Counted from the stretch's first letter, positions 24,625-33,645 are shown. The stretch: 39,253 nucleotides of DNA from Erythrobacter sp. (GCA_024642335.1 JAHEBH010000021.1:1-39253); one strand, 5' to 3'. Numbers and translations: made by a program. Notes: generated from the letters alone by a model not told the origin.

Positions 24625-25616
24625 AGCAGGCGAGCATCGGCGTGATCGGCGCAGGCGCATGGGGCACCGCCCTCGCCCAGATGCTGGCCAGCGACGGCAG
24701 CAACGTTCTGCTCTGGGCGCTGGAAGCAGATCTGGTCGCCGCAATCAACCGCGACCACAGGAACGATATCTACCTTCCCTCCGCCAAGCTTTCCCCTTCG
24801 ATCCGCGCAACGGGCGATCTGGCGGAGCTGGCCGCGCTCGACATCGTGCTGGTGGTAACGCCCGCACAGCACCTTGGCCGCGTGCTGAGGGACCTCCCCT
24901 GCTTCCCCCGCGACATCGTGCTGTGTTCCAAGGGCATCGAGGCAGGCAGCGGGCGCATGATGCATGACATTGCGCAGGAACTGGCTCCCGGCAGCGACAT
25001 CGCCGTGCTCTCCGGCCCGACCTTTGCCCATGAGGTGGCGGAAGGCCTGCCGACTGCGGTCACGCTTTCCTGCGGCGGCGGGCTGGAGCAATGGGACCGG
25101 CTGGCCCCGTTCATCGCCAAGCCGACCTTCCGCCCCTATTATTCGGACGACCTTGTTGGCGCGGAAGTGGGCGGCGCGGTCAAGAATGTGCTCGCCATCG
25201 CTTGCGGCGTGGTGGACGGCCTCAAGCTGGGCCAGAATGCCCGCGCGGCGCTGATCAGCCGCGGCTATATGGAAATGGTGCGTTTCGGCGAGGCACTGGG
25301 GGCAAAACGCGACACGCTGGCAGGGCTTTGCGGCCTGGGCGATCTCGTGCTGACCTGTTCCTCCACCTCCAGCCGCAATTTCTCCCTCGGCAAGGCCTTG
25401 GGCGAAGGCCAGCAGGCAGAAGAACTCATGCGCGATCGCCGCACGGTGGCCGAAGGCGCGCATACCGCACCGGTCCTGCTCCGTTTGTCGAAGGATCTGG
25501 ACGTGGACATGCCGATCGTCGAGGCGGTTTGCCGCTTGCTCGAAGGCGGCGATGCCGCCGATGTTGCACAGCATATGCTCAACCGGCCATTGAAGGCGGA
25601 GGGTGCCGACATTTGA
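24621..25616 (+). CDS. gpsA: Glycerol-3-phosphate dehydrogenase [NAD(P)+]
   Basis: GpsA makes sn-glycerol 3-phosphate from dihydroxyacetone phosphate for phospholipid synthesis. The 331-residue product has the Rossmann motif GAGAWGTAL at 10-18, [17 protein letters not shown], the active-site [18 protein letters not shown] with the catalytic Lys, and [16 protein letters not shown] followed by [13 protein letters not shown]. The start overlaps the tsaD stop and the stop overlaps the flippase start, each by 4 nt. Confidence 0.96.
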   Translation: MKQASIGVIGAGAWGTALAQMLASDGSNVLLWALEADLVAAINRDHRNDIYLPSAKLSPSIRATGDLAELAALDIVLVVTPAQHLGRVLRDLPCFPRDIVLCSKGIEAGSGRMMHDIAQELAPGSDIAVLSGPTFAHEVAEGLPTAVTLSCGGGLEQWDRLAPFIAKPTFRPYYSDDLVGAEVGGAVKNVLAIACGVVDGLKLGQNARAALISRGYMEMVRFGEALGAKRDTLAGLCGLGDLVLTCSSTSSRNFSLGKALGEGQQAEELMRDRRTVAEGAHTAPVLLRLSKDLDVDMPIVEAVCRLLEGGDAADVAQHMLNRPLKAEGADI

Positions 25617-27130
25617 GCGAGGAGACCGCCAAGCCGCCGCAGGGCGAAGGTGATCTGGCCCTGCTCGCCAAAGGCGGGCGGACCAATTTCTTCGGCTTCC
25701 TGCTGCGGCTGCTGGCGCGCCTGCCCTTCCTCTTTATCGCCGGCCAGCTCTACGGTGCGGAAAGCGTCGGGCGATATGCTTCGGCGTTGATCGTCGTCGA
25801 ACTGGTGGCGCTGGTCTGCTCGATCGGCGAGAAGCGCGGCCTCGCCCAGCGGCTGACCGATTGCGAGGATGACCACACCCCGCTCGTTGCCGATTCCATG
25901 CTCGTCGCGCTGGTCATCTCCGGCCTCATCGCGCTGCTGCTGTTCTTCTATCCCGCCCCCCTCTTCCCCAACGGCATGGAGAGCGAATGGGACCGCTGGA
26001 TCGTCCTTGCCATTCCCGCCTACGCGCTGACCGAAATCGTGCTGGCGGCACAGGCCTACAAATTCGATATCGGCACCACCGTACGCGCCAGGGCGATTGT
26101 CGAGCCGTGGACCATTTCCATCCTTGCAGGCGTGTTTTTCTTCATTCCGCAAACCAGCTCCGCGGGCCTGACCTTGGCCTATGTCGCCTCCATCTATGCT
26201 GGCCTGGCAGCGGGGCTGTGGCCTTTCTTCCGCGCATACGGATGGCCGAAGAACTGGGTGCCGCATCCGGGGCGCATTGGGCGGATGGTGATGCGGGCGC
26301 TGCCGCTGGCGGCTGCCGACGCCATCGAATGGGGAACGCGGCGCCTCGATATCTTCATCCTTGGGCTTTTCGCCGGGCCAGTGGCGGTGGGCATCTATTA
26401 CATGGCGCAGCAGGTCGCCAGCCTGCCGCAGAAGCTCAAGACCAGCTTCGAGCCGATCCTCGGCCCGGTCATCACCGCCAAGCTGAAGGAAAAGGATTAT
26501 GCCGCCATAGCCCGGCAGGTGTGCCAGGTGGGTTTCTGGATCATTGCCATGCAGGCGGGGATCGCGCTGGCGCTGGGCATTCCCGGCGAAGCGCTGATGG
26601 GCCTGTTCGGCGATGCAGGCGAGTTCGTCCCTGGCACGGGCGCACTGGCCTTCCTGCTGGCGGCGGAGGTGGTAGCGGCCACTGCCGTCGTATCGGAAGC
26701 TGCGCTCGTCTACATGGCACGTGTGCGCAATCTGTGGGTGTCGGTCGGCACGATCTTGCTGCAGGGCCTGCTGACGGTGGCTTTGATGATGCTGATCGAC
26801 CGGCTCGATTTCCGGCTGCCCGAAAACGCCGACTATTTCCGCGCCGCGGGTGCGGCTGCAGCATTGATGCTGGCGCTGGGCGTGGCATCTGTCATCAAGG
26901 CCGTGATGCTCGGCCGCTTGCTGAATGAAAGGATCAACAGCTGGCGATGGGCTCTGGTATGGGCCACAGTGGCCGCAGTGCTGGTGGGCCAGGTGGCAAT
27001 CCTGCTGCCCGAATGGATGGAGCTCCTGTTCGGTGTCCCGGCGATCCTTGCCGTCTATGGCTGGGTTATCTGGACCCGCGGTTTCGGACCAGAGGACAGG
27101 GTCCTCTTCAGTCGTAAGTTGGGCAGATGA
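25613..27130 (+). CDS. Lipopolysaccharide/oligosaccharide flippase (MATE/Wzx-like membrane protein)
   Basis: The 505-residue protein has about twelve to fourteen hydrophobic segments and matches the Wzx/polysaccharide-transport branch of the MOP flippase superfamily, which flips undecaprenyl-linked sugars across the inner membrane. FFGFLLRLLARLPFLFIAGQ lies near the N-terminus and ADAIEWGTRRLDIFILGLF in the middle. The best start is TTG at 25613-25615, in a TTGA overlap with the gpsA stop and preceded by GGAGG; the frame remains open upstream of it only as a shadow of gpsA. No glycosyltransferases lie nearby, so the substrate is unknown. Confidence 0.85.
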   Translation: MSEETAKPPQGEGDLALLAKGGRTNFFGFLLRLLARLPFLFIAGQLYGAESVGRYASALIVVELVALVCSIGEKRGLAQRLTDCEDDHTPLVADSMLVALVISGLIALLLFFYPAPLFPNGMESEWDRWIVLAIPAYALTEIVLAAQAYKFDIGTTVRARAIVEPWTISILAGVFFFIPQTSSAGLTLAYVASIYAGLAAGLWPFFRAYGWPKNWVPHPGRIGRMVMRALPLAAADAIEWGTRRLDIFILGLFAGPVAVGIYYMAQQVASLPQKLKTSFEPILGPVITAKLKEKDYAAIARQVCQVGFWIIAMQAGIALALGIPGEALMGLFGDAGEFVPGTGALAFLLAAEVVAATAVVSEAALVYMARVRNLWVSVGTILLQGLLTVALMMLIDRLDFRLPENADYFRAAGAAAALMLALGVASVIKAVMLGRLLNERINSWRWALVWATVAAVLVGQVAILLPEWMELLFGVPAILAVYGWVIWTRGFGPEDRVLFSRKLGR

Positions 27131-27876
27131 CGTTCCTGCGCAGCCCCCGGATCGCCATTGCGCTTGGCCTGTTCGTCATCTTCCTCCTCGCCATTCTGGG
27201 CGGGCAGGTGAGCGGCCCGGCGATTGCAGGACGACTCTCCGAAAAGGCAGTAGAGGCCATCGCGGAGGCGGGAGGTGCAGGACGGGTGGAGGCGCTGTTC
27301 GAATCGCCCGGTGGCGAGCCAAGCCGGCATCCCATCCTTTCCGGCGGCGAGGCAATGAATGATGCCACCCGTGCGCGCATTGCCCGTGCGGTGCGTGCTG
27401 TTCCAGGCGTCGGCGCGGTCAGTTGGGTGGATGGCAACATCCTTTCGGAAAGTTCCGCACAGGTGCTTCACCCCCTGCATTGCCAGGAGGATGTACAAGC
27501 GCTCCTGCGTGCCCGCACCATCCGGTTCGAGGAAGGATCGGCACGCATTGACCGTGACAGTACACAGCTGGTCGATGAGGTGGCGACGGCGCTTCGTCCC
27601 TGCCTTGGCAGTATCATCGAAATTGCCGGCCATACCGACAATTCGGGCAGCGAGCCCGGCAATCTGGCCCTTTCCCGCGAACGCGCAGCCGCCGTGCGCG
27701 ACGCGCTGGAAGAGAGAGGTATTCCTTCGGATGGGCTGCGGACACGCGGTGTAGGATCGAGGCTGCCCGTCGAAGGGCTCGACCCGTCCGATCCGGCCAA
27801 CAGGAGGATCGAGTTTTCGGTCATCGCCACAGAGCCGTTCTTGCCTACCCCGGTCGACACGCCCAGCCCGCGCTGA
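27127..27876 (+). CDS. OmpA-family protein with an N-terminal membrane anchor
   Basis: The 249-residue protein starts with a hydrophobic segment (about 10-34; IAIALGLFVIFLLAILGG), followed by a BON-like region (NDATRARIARAVRAVPGVGA) and a C-terminal OmpA peptidoglycan-binding domain (about 125-235). The latter shows IRFEEGSARID, IEIAGHTDNSGSEPGNLALS and RERAAAVRDALEERGI with RIEFSV at the end. The Asp and Arg expected to hold meso-diaminopimelate are present. The ATG at 27127 overlaps the flippase stop in the ATGA form, so it is translated with it; it may tie the envelope to the cell wall. Confidence 0.88.
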   Translation: MTFLRSPRIAIALGLFVIFLLAILGGQVSGPAIAGRLSEKAVEAIAEAGGAGRVEALFESPGGEPSRHPILSGGEAMNDATRARIARAVRAVPGVGAVSWVDGNILSESSAQVLHPLHCQEDVQALLRARTIRFEEGSARIDRDSTQLVDEVATALRPCLGSIIEIAGHTDNSGSEPGNLALSRERAAAVRDALEERGIPSDGLRTRGVGSRLPVEGLDPSDPANRRIEFSVIATEPFLPTPVDTPSPR

Positions 27877-27929
27877 CGACTTGCGTGACGCATTGCCAAG
27901 CCCCACCCAAGCCCCCTAGAGAATGACCC

Positions 27930-28019
27930 ATGCCCATCTGGCTCGAACTGTTTGTCCTCTTGCTGGTCGCCTTTGCGATCGGGATCGGGATTGGTTGGGC
28001 CATCTGGGGCCGGGAATAG
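27930..28019 (+). CDS. Very small membrane protein (29 residues)
   Basis: ATG at 27930 opens a 29-residue frame ending at TAG 28017-28019. The product is a single transmembrane helix: MPIWLELFVLLLVAFAIG, then IGIGWAIWGRE. The end has a repeated Gly-Ile pattern closing with a Trp pair and Gly-Arg-Glu, a composition expected for a small membrane protein and unlikely by chance. It lies in the 169-bp gap between the OmpA gene and the membrane-anchored helix-hairpin-helix gene, on the same strand. A clear ribosome-binding site is lacking. Function unknown. Confidence 0.5.
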   Translation: MPIWLELFVLLLVAFAIGIGIGWAIWGRE

Positions 28020-28045
28020 GTTAAAGACAGCGTTGGAGAATTTGC

Positions 28046-28519
28046 ATGGCGCAGCTCGTGCAGGAAAACTGGTATCTTCTGCTTGCCGCATTGGTGATCG
28101 GCCTGGTGGTGGCGTGGTGGATCTTTGCCGCCAACCGCAAGACCAGGATCGAAATTGCACCGAAGGATGAAGGTGATACCCTCGCCAAACGCAACCAGGC
28201 ACTGATCGATGCGCCGGCTGCAAGCGTGAAGGACCAGCCCGCCGCTCCGCCCCCGCAAACGGCACCATCGGCCGCGTCCGGAGCAGATGACCTCTCGCTG
28301 ATCAAGGGCCTCGGGCCGAAGCTGCAAGCGCAGCTTGCGGAAATGGGGATCGCTTCACTTTCCCAGATCGCCGCATGGGACGATGCCGAAATCGATCGGA
28401 TCGACGCCCGGCTCGGCCGCTTCCAGGGCCGCATCAGGCGCGACAATTGGGTCGAACAGGCACGGCTGCTCGCATCGGGCGACCGCAGCGCTTACGAGGA
28501 GCAGTTCGGAAGAAGCTGA
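28046..28519 (+). CDS. Membrane-anchored helix-hairpin-helix protein
   Basis: The 157-residue protein has one N-terminal transmembrane helix (about 8-28; WYLLLAALVIGLVVAWWIF), a Pro/Ala/Gln-rich linker (about 57-78) and a C-terminal helix-hairpin-helix domain (DLSLIKGLGPKLQAQLAEMG, then ASLSQIAAWDDAEIDRIDARL). The GLGPKL turn is the DNA- or nucleotide-contacting hairpin of H3TH/HhH proteins. The family is annotated as flap-endonuclease-like, but here only the binding module is seen and no nuclease residues. The domain should face the cytoplasm or periplasm depending on orientation, which the sequence does not settle. Confidence 0.75.
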   Translation: MAQLVQENWYLLLAALVIGLVVAWWIFAANRKTRIEIAPKDEGDTLAKRNQALIDAPAASVKDQPAAPPPQTAPSAASGADDLSLIKGLGPKLQAQLAEMGIASLSQIAAWDDAEIDRIDARLGRFQGRIRRDNWVEQARLLASGDRSAYEEQFGRS

Positions 28520-28588
28520 TGCAAAGCGCATTCCCCATTGGCTAGTCCTCCAGTTGCAGCTAATGCAGTTTCAAAGGAGACTTGTTTG

Positions 28589-29773
28589 ATGGCCGGAATG
28601 GTGCCCTTCGACTGGGCCGACCCGCTCGACCTCGACAACCAGCTGGGTGAGGAGGAGCGCCTGATCCGCGATGCTGCGCATGGCTTTGCGCAGGATGTGC
28701 TGCAGCCGCGCGTCATCAAGGATTTCCGCGAGGAAGCCGATGCCAGCGAGATCTTCCCCATGATGGGAGAAGCGGGCCTGCTGGGCGTGACCGTGCCGGA
28801 GGAATATGGCGGCGCGGGTGCCAGCTATGTTTCCTATGGCCTCGTTGCGCGCGAGCTGGAACGGGTCGATTCGGGCTATCGCTCGATGGCTTCGGTCCAA
28901 TCCAGCCTCGTGATGTATCCGATCCTTGCCTACGGGTCGGATGAGCAGAAGCAGAAGTATCTCCCCGCTCTCGCCAGCGGCGCGTCAATCGGCTGCTTCG
29001 GCCTGACCGAGCCCGATGCGGGATCGGACCCGGCAGGCATGCGTACTACGTCCAAACAGGATGGCGATGGCTACAAGCTCTCCGGCTCCAAGACCTGGAT
29101 ATCCAACGCCCCCTTTGCCGATGTCTTCGTGGTCTGGGCGCGGTCAGAGGCTCATGGCGGCGCCATCCGCGGCTTCATTCTGGAAAGGGGCATGGCGGGC
29201 CTTGAAACGCCCAAGATCGACGGCAAGCTGAGCCTTCGCGCCAGCACCACCGGCATGATCATGATGGACGAGGTGGCCGTGCCTGCAGAGGCTCTGCTGC
29301 CTGCCGTTTCCGGCCTGAAGGGGCCGTTCGGCTGCCTCAACCGCGCGCGCTACGGCATCTCATGGGGATCAATGGGTGCGGCCGAGTTCTGCCTGCATGC
29401 CGCGCGTAGCTACGGGCTTGAACGCAAGCAATTCGGCAAGCCATTGGCTGCAAACCAGCTCTACCAGAAGAAGCTGGCGGACATGATGACCGAAATCGCG
29501 CTGGGCTTGCAGGCAAGCCTGCGCGTCGGGCGTTTGATGGATGAAGGCCGTCTCGCGCCCGAGATGATCTCCATCGTCAAGCGCAACAATGTCGGCAAGG
29601 CGCTGGAGGCAGCGCGTCTGGCGCGCGACATGCACGGCGGCAATGGCATTTCGGAAGAATACCAGGTGATCCGCCACATGCTGAACCTTGAAACGGTCAA
29701 CACCTATGAAGGCACGCATGATGTCCATGCGTTGATCCTTGGCCGCGCCATCACCGATATCGCGGCCTTCTAG
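28589..29773 (+). CDS. gcdH: Glutaryl-CoA dehydrogenase
   Basis: GcdH oxidises and decarboxylates glutaryl-CoA to crotonyl-CoA with FAD, in the breakdown of lysine, tryptophan and some aromatics. The 394-residue product matches the family closely: [16 protein letters not shown] with Arg98 (the arginine that holds the glutaryl carboxylate), [44 protein letters not shown] and the catalytic Glu374 in [14 protein letters not shown]. The start at 28589 is set by AAAGGAG eight bases upstream. Its stop lies one base from the stop of the convergent hydrolase gene. Confidence 0.96.
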   Translation: MAGMVPFDWADPLDLDNQLGEEERLIRDAAHGFAQDVLQPRVIKDFREEADASEIFPMMGEAGLLGVTVPEEYGGAGASYVSYGLVARELERVDSGYRSMASVQSSLVMYPILAYGSDEQKQKYLPALASGASIGCFGLTEPDAGSDPAGMRTTSKQDGDGYKLSGSKTWISNAPFADVFVVWARSEAHGGAIRGFILERGMAGLETPKIDGKLSLRASTTGMIMMDEVAVPAEALLPAVSGLKGPFGCLNRARYGISWGSMGAAEFCLHAARSYGLERKQFGKPLAANQLYQKKLADMMTEIALGLQASLRVGRLMDEGRLAPEMISIVKRNNVGKALEAARLARDMHGGNGISEEYQVIRHMLNLETVNTYEGTHDVHALILGRAITDIAAF

Positions 29774-29774
29774 A

Positions 29775-30947
29775 TCAGGCGACAAAGGTTGCGGCGATCC
29801 TGTCGGTATAGTTCAGGATCGGTCCGGGAGTTGCCCCGAGATTGCTCATCAGCGCAACCGACAGGCCATGCTCGGGATAGAGCGCCAGTTGCGCGCGGCA
29901 TCCCTGCATGTTGCCGGCGTGATGGTAACGCTGGCCCAGCATGTCATGGTGATCGATCCGCCAGCCCAGGCCGAGTGCGGGCGTACCGCCACTCGCCTCG
30001 GTGCGCGGGGTAAAGAGCGCCTGCCGGGCAGTCTCGCTGATGAAGTTTCCGGCCATCTGCGCCGCGCCGAACATTGCCACATCGGATGCCGTCCCGTGCA
30101 TGCCGCCACCGGCATATTTGTAGGTCGGCGTGGAAGGAAAGGCATTGATCGCGGGGATATTCGGAAGCGGAAGCTGCGGTATCAGCCTCAGATACATGGC
30201 GGGCGGGTCGTAGAAGCCTACGCGGCCCGGCACGATGGCGAAGGGATCCTCCGGCCCCAGAGTATCCAGCCCCAAGGGCACGGATACCTCCCGCGCAATC
30301 AGATCGGTAAAGCTGGCACCGCTCGCGCTCTCCAGCACCGCGCTGATCAGCGTGTAGCCGAAGGTCGAATAGTTCACGCTCGTGCCCGGAGCGGCGATCA
30401 GGTCATCGTTGATGAAGATCGCCAAAGCCTCATCGGTAGATAGGAAGATCTTCGTATCGATGCTGCCGGTCGGAGAAAGGGGATTGAGATCATTAGGCGC
30501 ATAGTGCCTCACGCCGCCCTGGTGGTTGTAGAGTTGCCGCAAAGTCGTGGCACGATGCGCTTCGGGCAGGCCGGGCCGGTAGGTGGAAATCGGTGCATCG
30601 AGGTCAATCACGCCCTGGTCCAGCAGACGCGCACCGATGGCTGCGGTCACAACCTTGGCAACACTGCCGAGGCGGAAGACGTGTTCAGTGCCAGCCGGGA
30701 CACCGTTCTCGAGGTCGACCAGGCCCCGCGCCTCGCTCCACACCAGGTCTCCATCCCGGGCAACGGCTGCAGTCAGCGCGGGGATCGGGAATTCCTCACG
30801 CAAGCCCTCCAGGACCGCTGCCGCATGTGAATTCACCGCCATATTGCCCCCCTGTGCCCTTGCGATAGCAGGGGCAGCCAATGCCCCGAAAACAGCCCCT
30901 GCGGAAAATGCCCGGCGGGTAACCCCGCCTTTCTGCGAATATTCCAT
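29775..30947 (-). CDS. Tat-exported beta-lactamase-fold serine hydrolase
   Basis: The 390-residue protein has a twin-arginine signal (TRRAF at 10-14, then FSAGAVFGALAAPAIARA) and a class C beta-lactamase/penicillin-binding-protein fold. The catalytic SxxK is Ser95-Val-Ala-Lys98 (RLGSVAKVV). The second motif, normally YxN, reads YST (193-195), and the third-motif equivalent is HAG in YHHAGNMQG. The YST change suggests an esterase or peptidase rather than a true beta-lactamase, as in many relatives. It should act in the periplasm. The start at 30947 has a GAGGAG ribosome-binding site; the open frame further upstream is not supported. Confidence 0.88.
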   Translation of the reverse strand: MEYSQKGGVTRRAFSAGAVFGALAAPAIARAQGGNMAVNSHAAAVLEGLREEFPIPALTAAVARDGDLVWSEARGLVDLENGVPAGTEHVFRLGSVAKVVTAAIGARLLDQGVIDLDAPISTYRPGLPEAHRATTLRQLYNHQGGVRHYAPNDLNPLSPTGSIDTKIFLSTDEALAIFINDDLIAAPGTSVNYSTFGYTLISAVLESASGASFTDLIAREVSVPLGLDTLGPEDPFAIVPGRVGFYDPPAMYLRLIPQLPLPNIPAINAFPSTPTYKYAGGGMHGTASDVAMFGAAQMAGNFISETARQALFTPRTEASGGTPALGLGWRIDHHDMLGQRYHHAGNMQGCRAQLALYPEHGLSVALMSNLGATPGPILNYTDRIAATFVA

Positions 30948-31086
30948 GGTCTGTTCTCCTCTCCATCCATGCCAACGGGATGAGCGAGGAGAGTGGAAAG
31001 GTCGAGGAAAGCTCGACGGGCGGCTTGCTGTATTAGATGAACAACACAGCATCTCGCGCGAATTGCCAAGACCTTGCGCTTTTGGC

Positions 31087-31314
31087 TCAGAGTTTGCGAT
31101 CCGATGTGTCAGCAAGCGCGACCAGCTCTTGCGACGCCCTGTCCAACGCGACACGGACGACTTCATTGGTAGTGGGCCAATCGCGCACGATTCCGGCCAA
31201 TTCGAGCAACAGCAGGTCTTCCTCGGTCGTGACATCGTCATCCCAGGCATGGGCGCTCCTGGCCCATGTCGGTCTGTCGTGCTTGTCCCGAATCACTAGC
31301 GCGCCCCCTGGCAT
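31087..31314 (-). CDS. Possible small acidic protein, unassigned
   Basis: A minus-strand frame with ATG at 31314 (TTG at 31323 also in frame) encodes 75 residues. It is acidic, with alternating charged and hydrophobic residues (SAHAWDDDVTTEEDLLLLEL, then AGIVRDWPTTNEVVRVALDR), and its third codon positions are mostly G or C like the neighbouring real genes. There is no obvious ribosome-binding site and the family is not recognised. The surrounding 464-base gap (30948-31411) otherwise shows no gene, repeat or clear promoter; the part near 31030-31060 (TGTATTAGATGAACAACAC) is AT-richer than its surroundings. Confidence 0.35.
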   Translation of the reverse strand: MPGGALVIRDKHDRPTWARSAHAWDDDVTTEEDLLLLELAGIVRDWPTTNEVVRVALDRASQELVALADTSDRKL

Positions 31315-31411
31315 TATGGCCAAGGGAAGAGGGTGAGGTTATTGGATTACGGTTTTGTGACAGATGCCCGCGCGAAACCTTCAGGACGGTATTTCCGAGG
31401 GAGAGTCGTCC

Positions 31412-32302
31412 TCAATAAGGCCGGTCGCCATTGATGGTGACCCGGTGCATGACCCGCCGATGACCGGAATAGTCGTTGAGGGCGTAATGCAGCGTACAGC
31501 GATTATCCCAGAACGCCACATCGCCTGCCTGCCAACGCCAGCGGCAGGTGAAGGGCTCGCGCGTGGCATGCGTCATCAGGTAATCGATAAACGGCGCACA
31601 TTCCTCCTCGGTCATATCCTTCAGTCGAGGCGTGTAGGCGCCGCTGACATAGAGGCATTTGCGGCCCGTCTCTGGGTGGGTGCGGATGATCGGATGTTCC
31701 GTCTCGTAATGGGCGGTTTCGTTGGGATGGGACTTGATCGAGGAATCCTTGCTCCAGTCGCGTGAACCCGTGCCATAGATCAGCGCCGGAGTGTGGATCA
31801 CGGTCATCCCGTCGAGCATCGTGCGCATGCCCTTGGAAAGCTGCTCGAAGGCAAGGTAGCAATTGGACCACAAGGTGTCGCCACCGATGGGCGGGACTTC
31901 CTTGGCATAAAGGATGGAGCCGAGCGGCGGTTCTTCCAGATAAGTCACATCGCCATGCCAGGCACCGCCGAAATTGCGCTCGTCACCAGCCTCTTTCCGC
32001 ACCTCGATGATGTCGGGATAGTCGTCCATCCCCTTCACCTGGTCGTGCTGGTTCAATGTGCCGAACCGCCGGGCGAAGGCGAGATGCTGTTCGGGAGACA
32101 TCTCCTGCCCGCGAAAGAAGATCACGAGGTTTTCCAGCAATGCCTGGCGGATCTCCGCAATCACTTCGTCATCGAGATCCTGCGACAGGTCGACGCCATC
32201 GATGATCGCGCCAAGAGCAGCGCTGTATGGCGTCACACCGATGTGCCGGTATTCGGCCCTATTGGCCTGGGGTTCGACCCGGGGTCCTGCCAAGACAACC
32301 AT
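31412..32302 (-). CDS. TauD/TfdA-family Fe(II)/2-oxoglutarate-dependent dioxygenase
   Basis: The 296-residue protein has the metal ligands of the family, His116-x-Asp118 (WHGDVTY) and a distal His272 (LHYALND), and an Arg283 that should hold 2-oxoglutarate. It probably oxidises a sulfonated or carboxylated compound in the cytoplasm. By alignment from memory with E. coli TauD, His86 and Arg287 match substrate ligands but the position of TauD Tyr73 is Val89, so taurine is not assured; herbicide-type dioxygenases such as RdpA/SdpA are alternatives. The ATG at 32302 shares its A with the TGA of the upstream transporter, so the two are translationally coupled. Confidence 0.88.
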   Translation of the reverse strand: MVVLAGPRVEPQANRAEYRHIGVTPYSAALGAIIDGVDLSQDLDDEVIAEIRQALLENLVIFFRGQEMSPEQHLAFARRFGTLNQHDQVKGMDDYPDIIEVRKEAGDERNFGGAWHGDVTYLEEPPLGSILYAKEVPPIGGDTLWSNCYLAFEQLSKGMRTMLDGMTVIHTPALIYGTGSRDWSKDSSIKSHPNETAHYETEHPIIRTHPETGRKCLYVSGAYTPRLKDMTEEECAPFIDYLMTHATREPFTCRWRWQAGDVAFWDNRCTLHYALNDYSGHRRVMHRVTINGDRPY

Positions 32303-33645
32303 CAATTCTCTCCCACTCTTGCCGGTGGAATTTGCCGGTCCACTATGAATGCCGCCGCGATGAAGGCCAATGCCACCACCGTGAGGACGGCAAAATAGGC
32401 GATAAAGCTGTCGCCCGCCAGATTGAGCAGCCAGCCGCCCGAAAATACCATCGTAATCCCTCCGAAACGGGCAATGGTGAGCATGGCCCCCATCCCGCCC
32501 GACCGGCAGCTTTGCGGATAGCCTGCTACCATCATTGCATAGAAACAGGCGACGGCAAGGCTCATGATGAACCCTGCCGCGCCAAGCAGGGCCATGGCAA
32601 CCAACCTGTCATTCGCGCTCGGCAATGCCGCCATGTTGTCGATGGTCCACCCCAAGGCAACGGTCACCAGAACGCCCAGCACTGTGCAGGCAATCGTCAC
32701 CGCCTTGGACCCGAACCTGCGGGTGAAATACCCTGCAGAAGCTCCACCGATCACACCCAGAATTCCCAGCACGAAAGTGGCATCAAGCGCCTGACTCAGC
32801 GTAAAGGCGGAGGAAGTGAGAAACTCCGGCGCCCAGCTCAATATGCCATAGGCATAGGTAAGTCCGGCCGAAAGGCTGATTCCCATCCCCCAATTGAGCC
32901 GGCGATTGGAAGGGTGGAAGACGCCGATCCGCTCCCCTTCCCGCTGCTCGGCAGGCGGCGGTTCGGGCAGCAAGTCGAATTCGCCATCCAGCACCCGCGC
33001 CGCGGCACGGTGGGCGGCATCATGGCGACCATTGGCGAGCAGGAAAGGCGGAGATTCGCGAATGAGCAGGATCGTCGCAAAGGCGAACACCACCGAGCCG
33101 ATACCGAAGATCAGAAACGTGCCGCGCCAACCATAGCCGGGCAGGAGTTCGGGCACGATAAGAGCGCTGAGCGCTGTTCCCACCGGTATGCCAACCGAGA
33201 GCGCGGCAACGGCATAGGTTCGCCATCGTGCGGGGACCCAGTCACTCGCCAGCGCCAATGCATTGGGGTAGGCCGCACCGAAACCAACGCCGCCGAGCAC
33301 CCTGACAGCGGTCATCTGCATCACATCATTGGTGTAGGCTGCCAGGATGGTGGAAATGCCGAAGATCAGCGCGGCGGCAAACAGCATGGTCAGCCGCCCG
33401 AAGCGGTCGCCCAGCATTCCGCCAAAGAAGGAACCGAACGCCATGCCGAACATGGCACCTGCAAGCGGCGGGCCGAACAGCGCACGGTCGATGCCCCACT
33501 CGTCCAGGATCACCGGCGTGACCAACGAGAGCGACTGCAGGTCGATGCCCTCGATGACCAGCACCAGCAAACCGAAAGCCAGCACCAGCCACTGAAACGG
33601 CTTGATTGGAGCGCGCGCAATCGCCGCGCTGAAAGTGCTCTGCAT
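32302..33645 (-). CDS. MFS transporter, aromatic acid:H+ symporter type
   Basis: The 447-residue protein has twelve predicted transmembrane segments and the major-facilitator loop motif GMLGDRFGRL between helices 2 and 3, with a long central loop (about 217-247). GIDLQSLSLVTPVILDEWG in the first helix region is typical of the AAHS family that imports aromatic acids such as benzoates and hydroxycinnamates with protons. A strong ribosome-binding site (GAGGAGGGG) precedes the ATG at 33645. The stop overlaps the dioxygenase start (TGATG). It lies downstream of ferA-like on the same strand, so it may feed that pathway or only its coupled dioxygenase. Confidence 0.88.
   Translation of the reverse strand: MQSTFSAAIARAPIKPFQWLVLAFGLLVLVIEGIDLQSLSLVTPVILDEWGIDRALFGPPLAGAMFGMAFGSFFGGMLGDRFGRLTMLFAAALIFGISTILAAYTNDVMQMTAVRVLGGVGFGAAYPNALALASDWVPARWRTYAVAALSVGIPVGTALSALIVPELLPGYGWRGTFLIFGIGSVVFAFATILLIRESPPFLLANGRHDAAHRAAARVLDGEFDLLPEPPPAEQREGERIGVFHPSNRRLNWGMGISLSAGLTYAYGILSWAPEFLTSSAFTLSQALDATFVLGILGVIGGASAGYFTRRFGSKAVTIACTVLGVLVTVALGWTIDNMAALPSANDRLVAMALLGAAGFIMSLAVACFYAMMVAGYPQSCRSGGMGAMLTIARFGGITMVFSGGWLLNLAGDSFIAYFAVLTVVALAFIAAAFIVDRQIPPARVGEN

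Noticed and set aside
25091-25612. N-terminal extension of the flippase frame into gpsA
   Set aside because: This part translates to Arg/Gly/Pro-rich sequence antiphase to well-conserved GpsA; the TTG at 25613 with GGAGG upstream is a better start.
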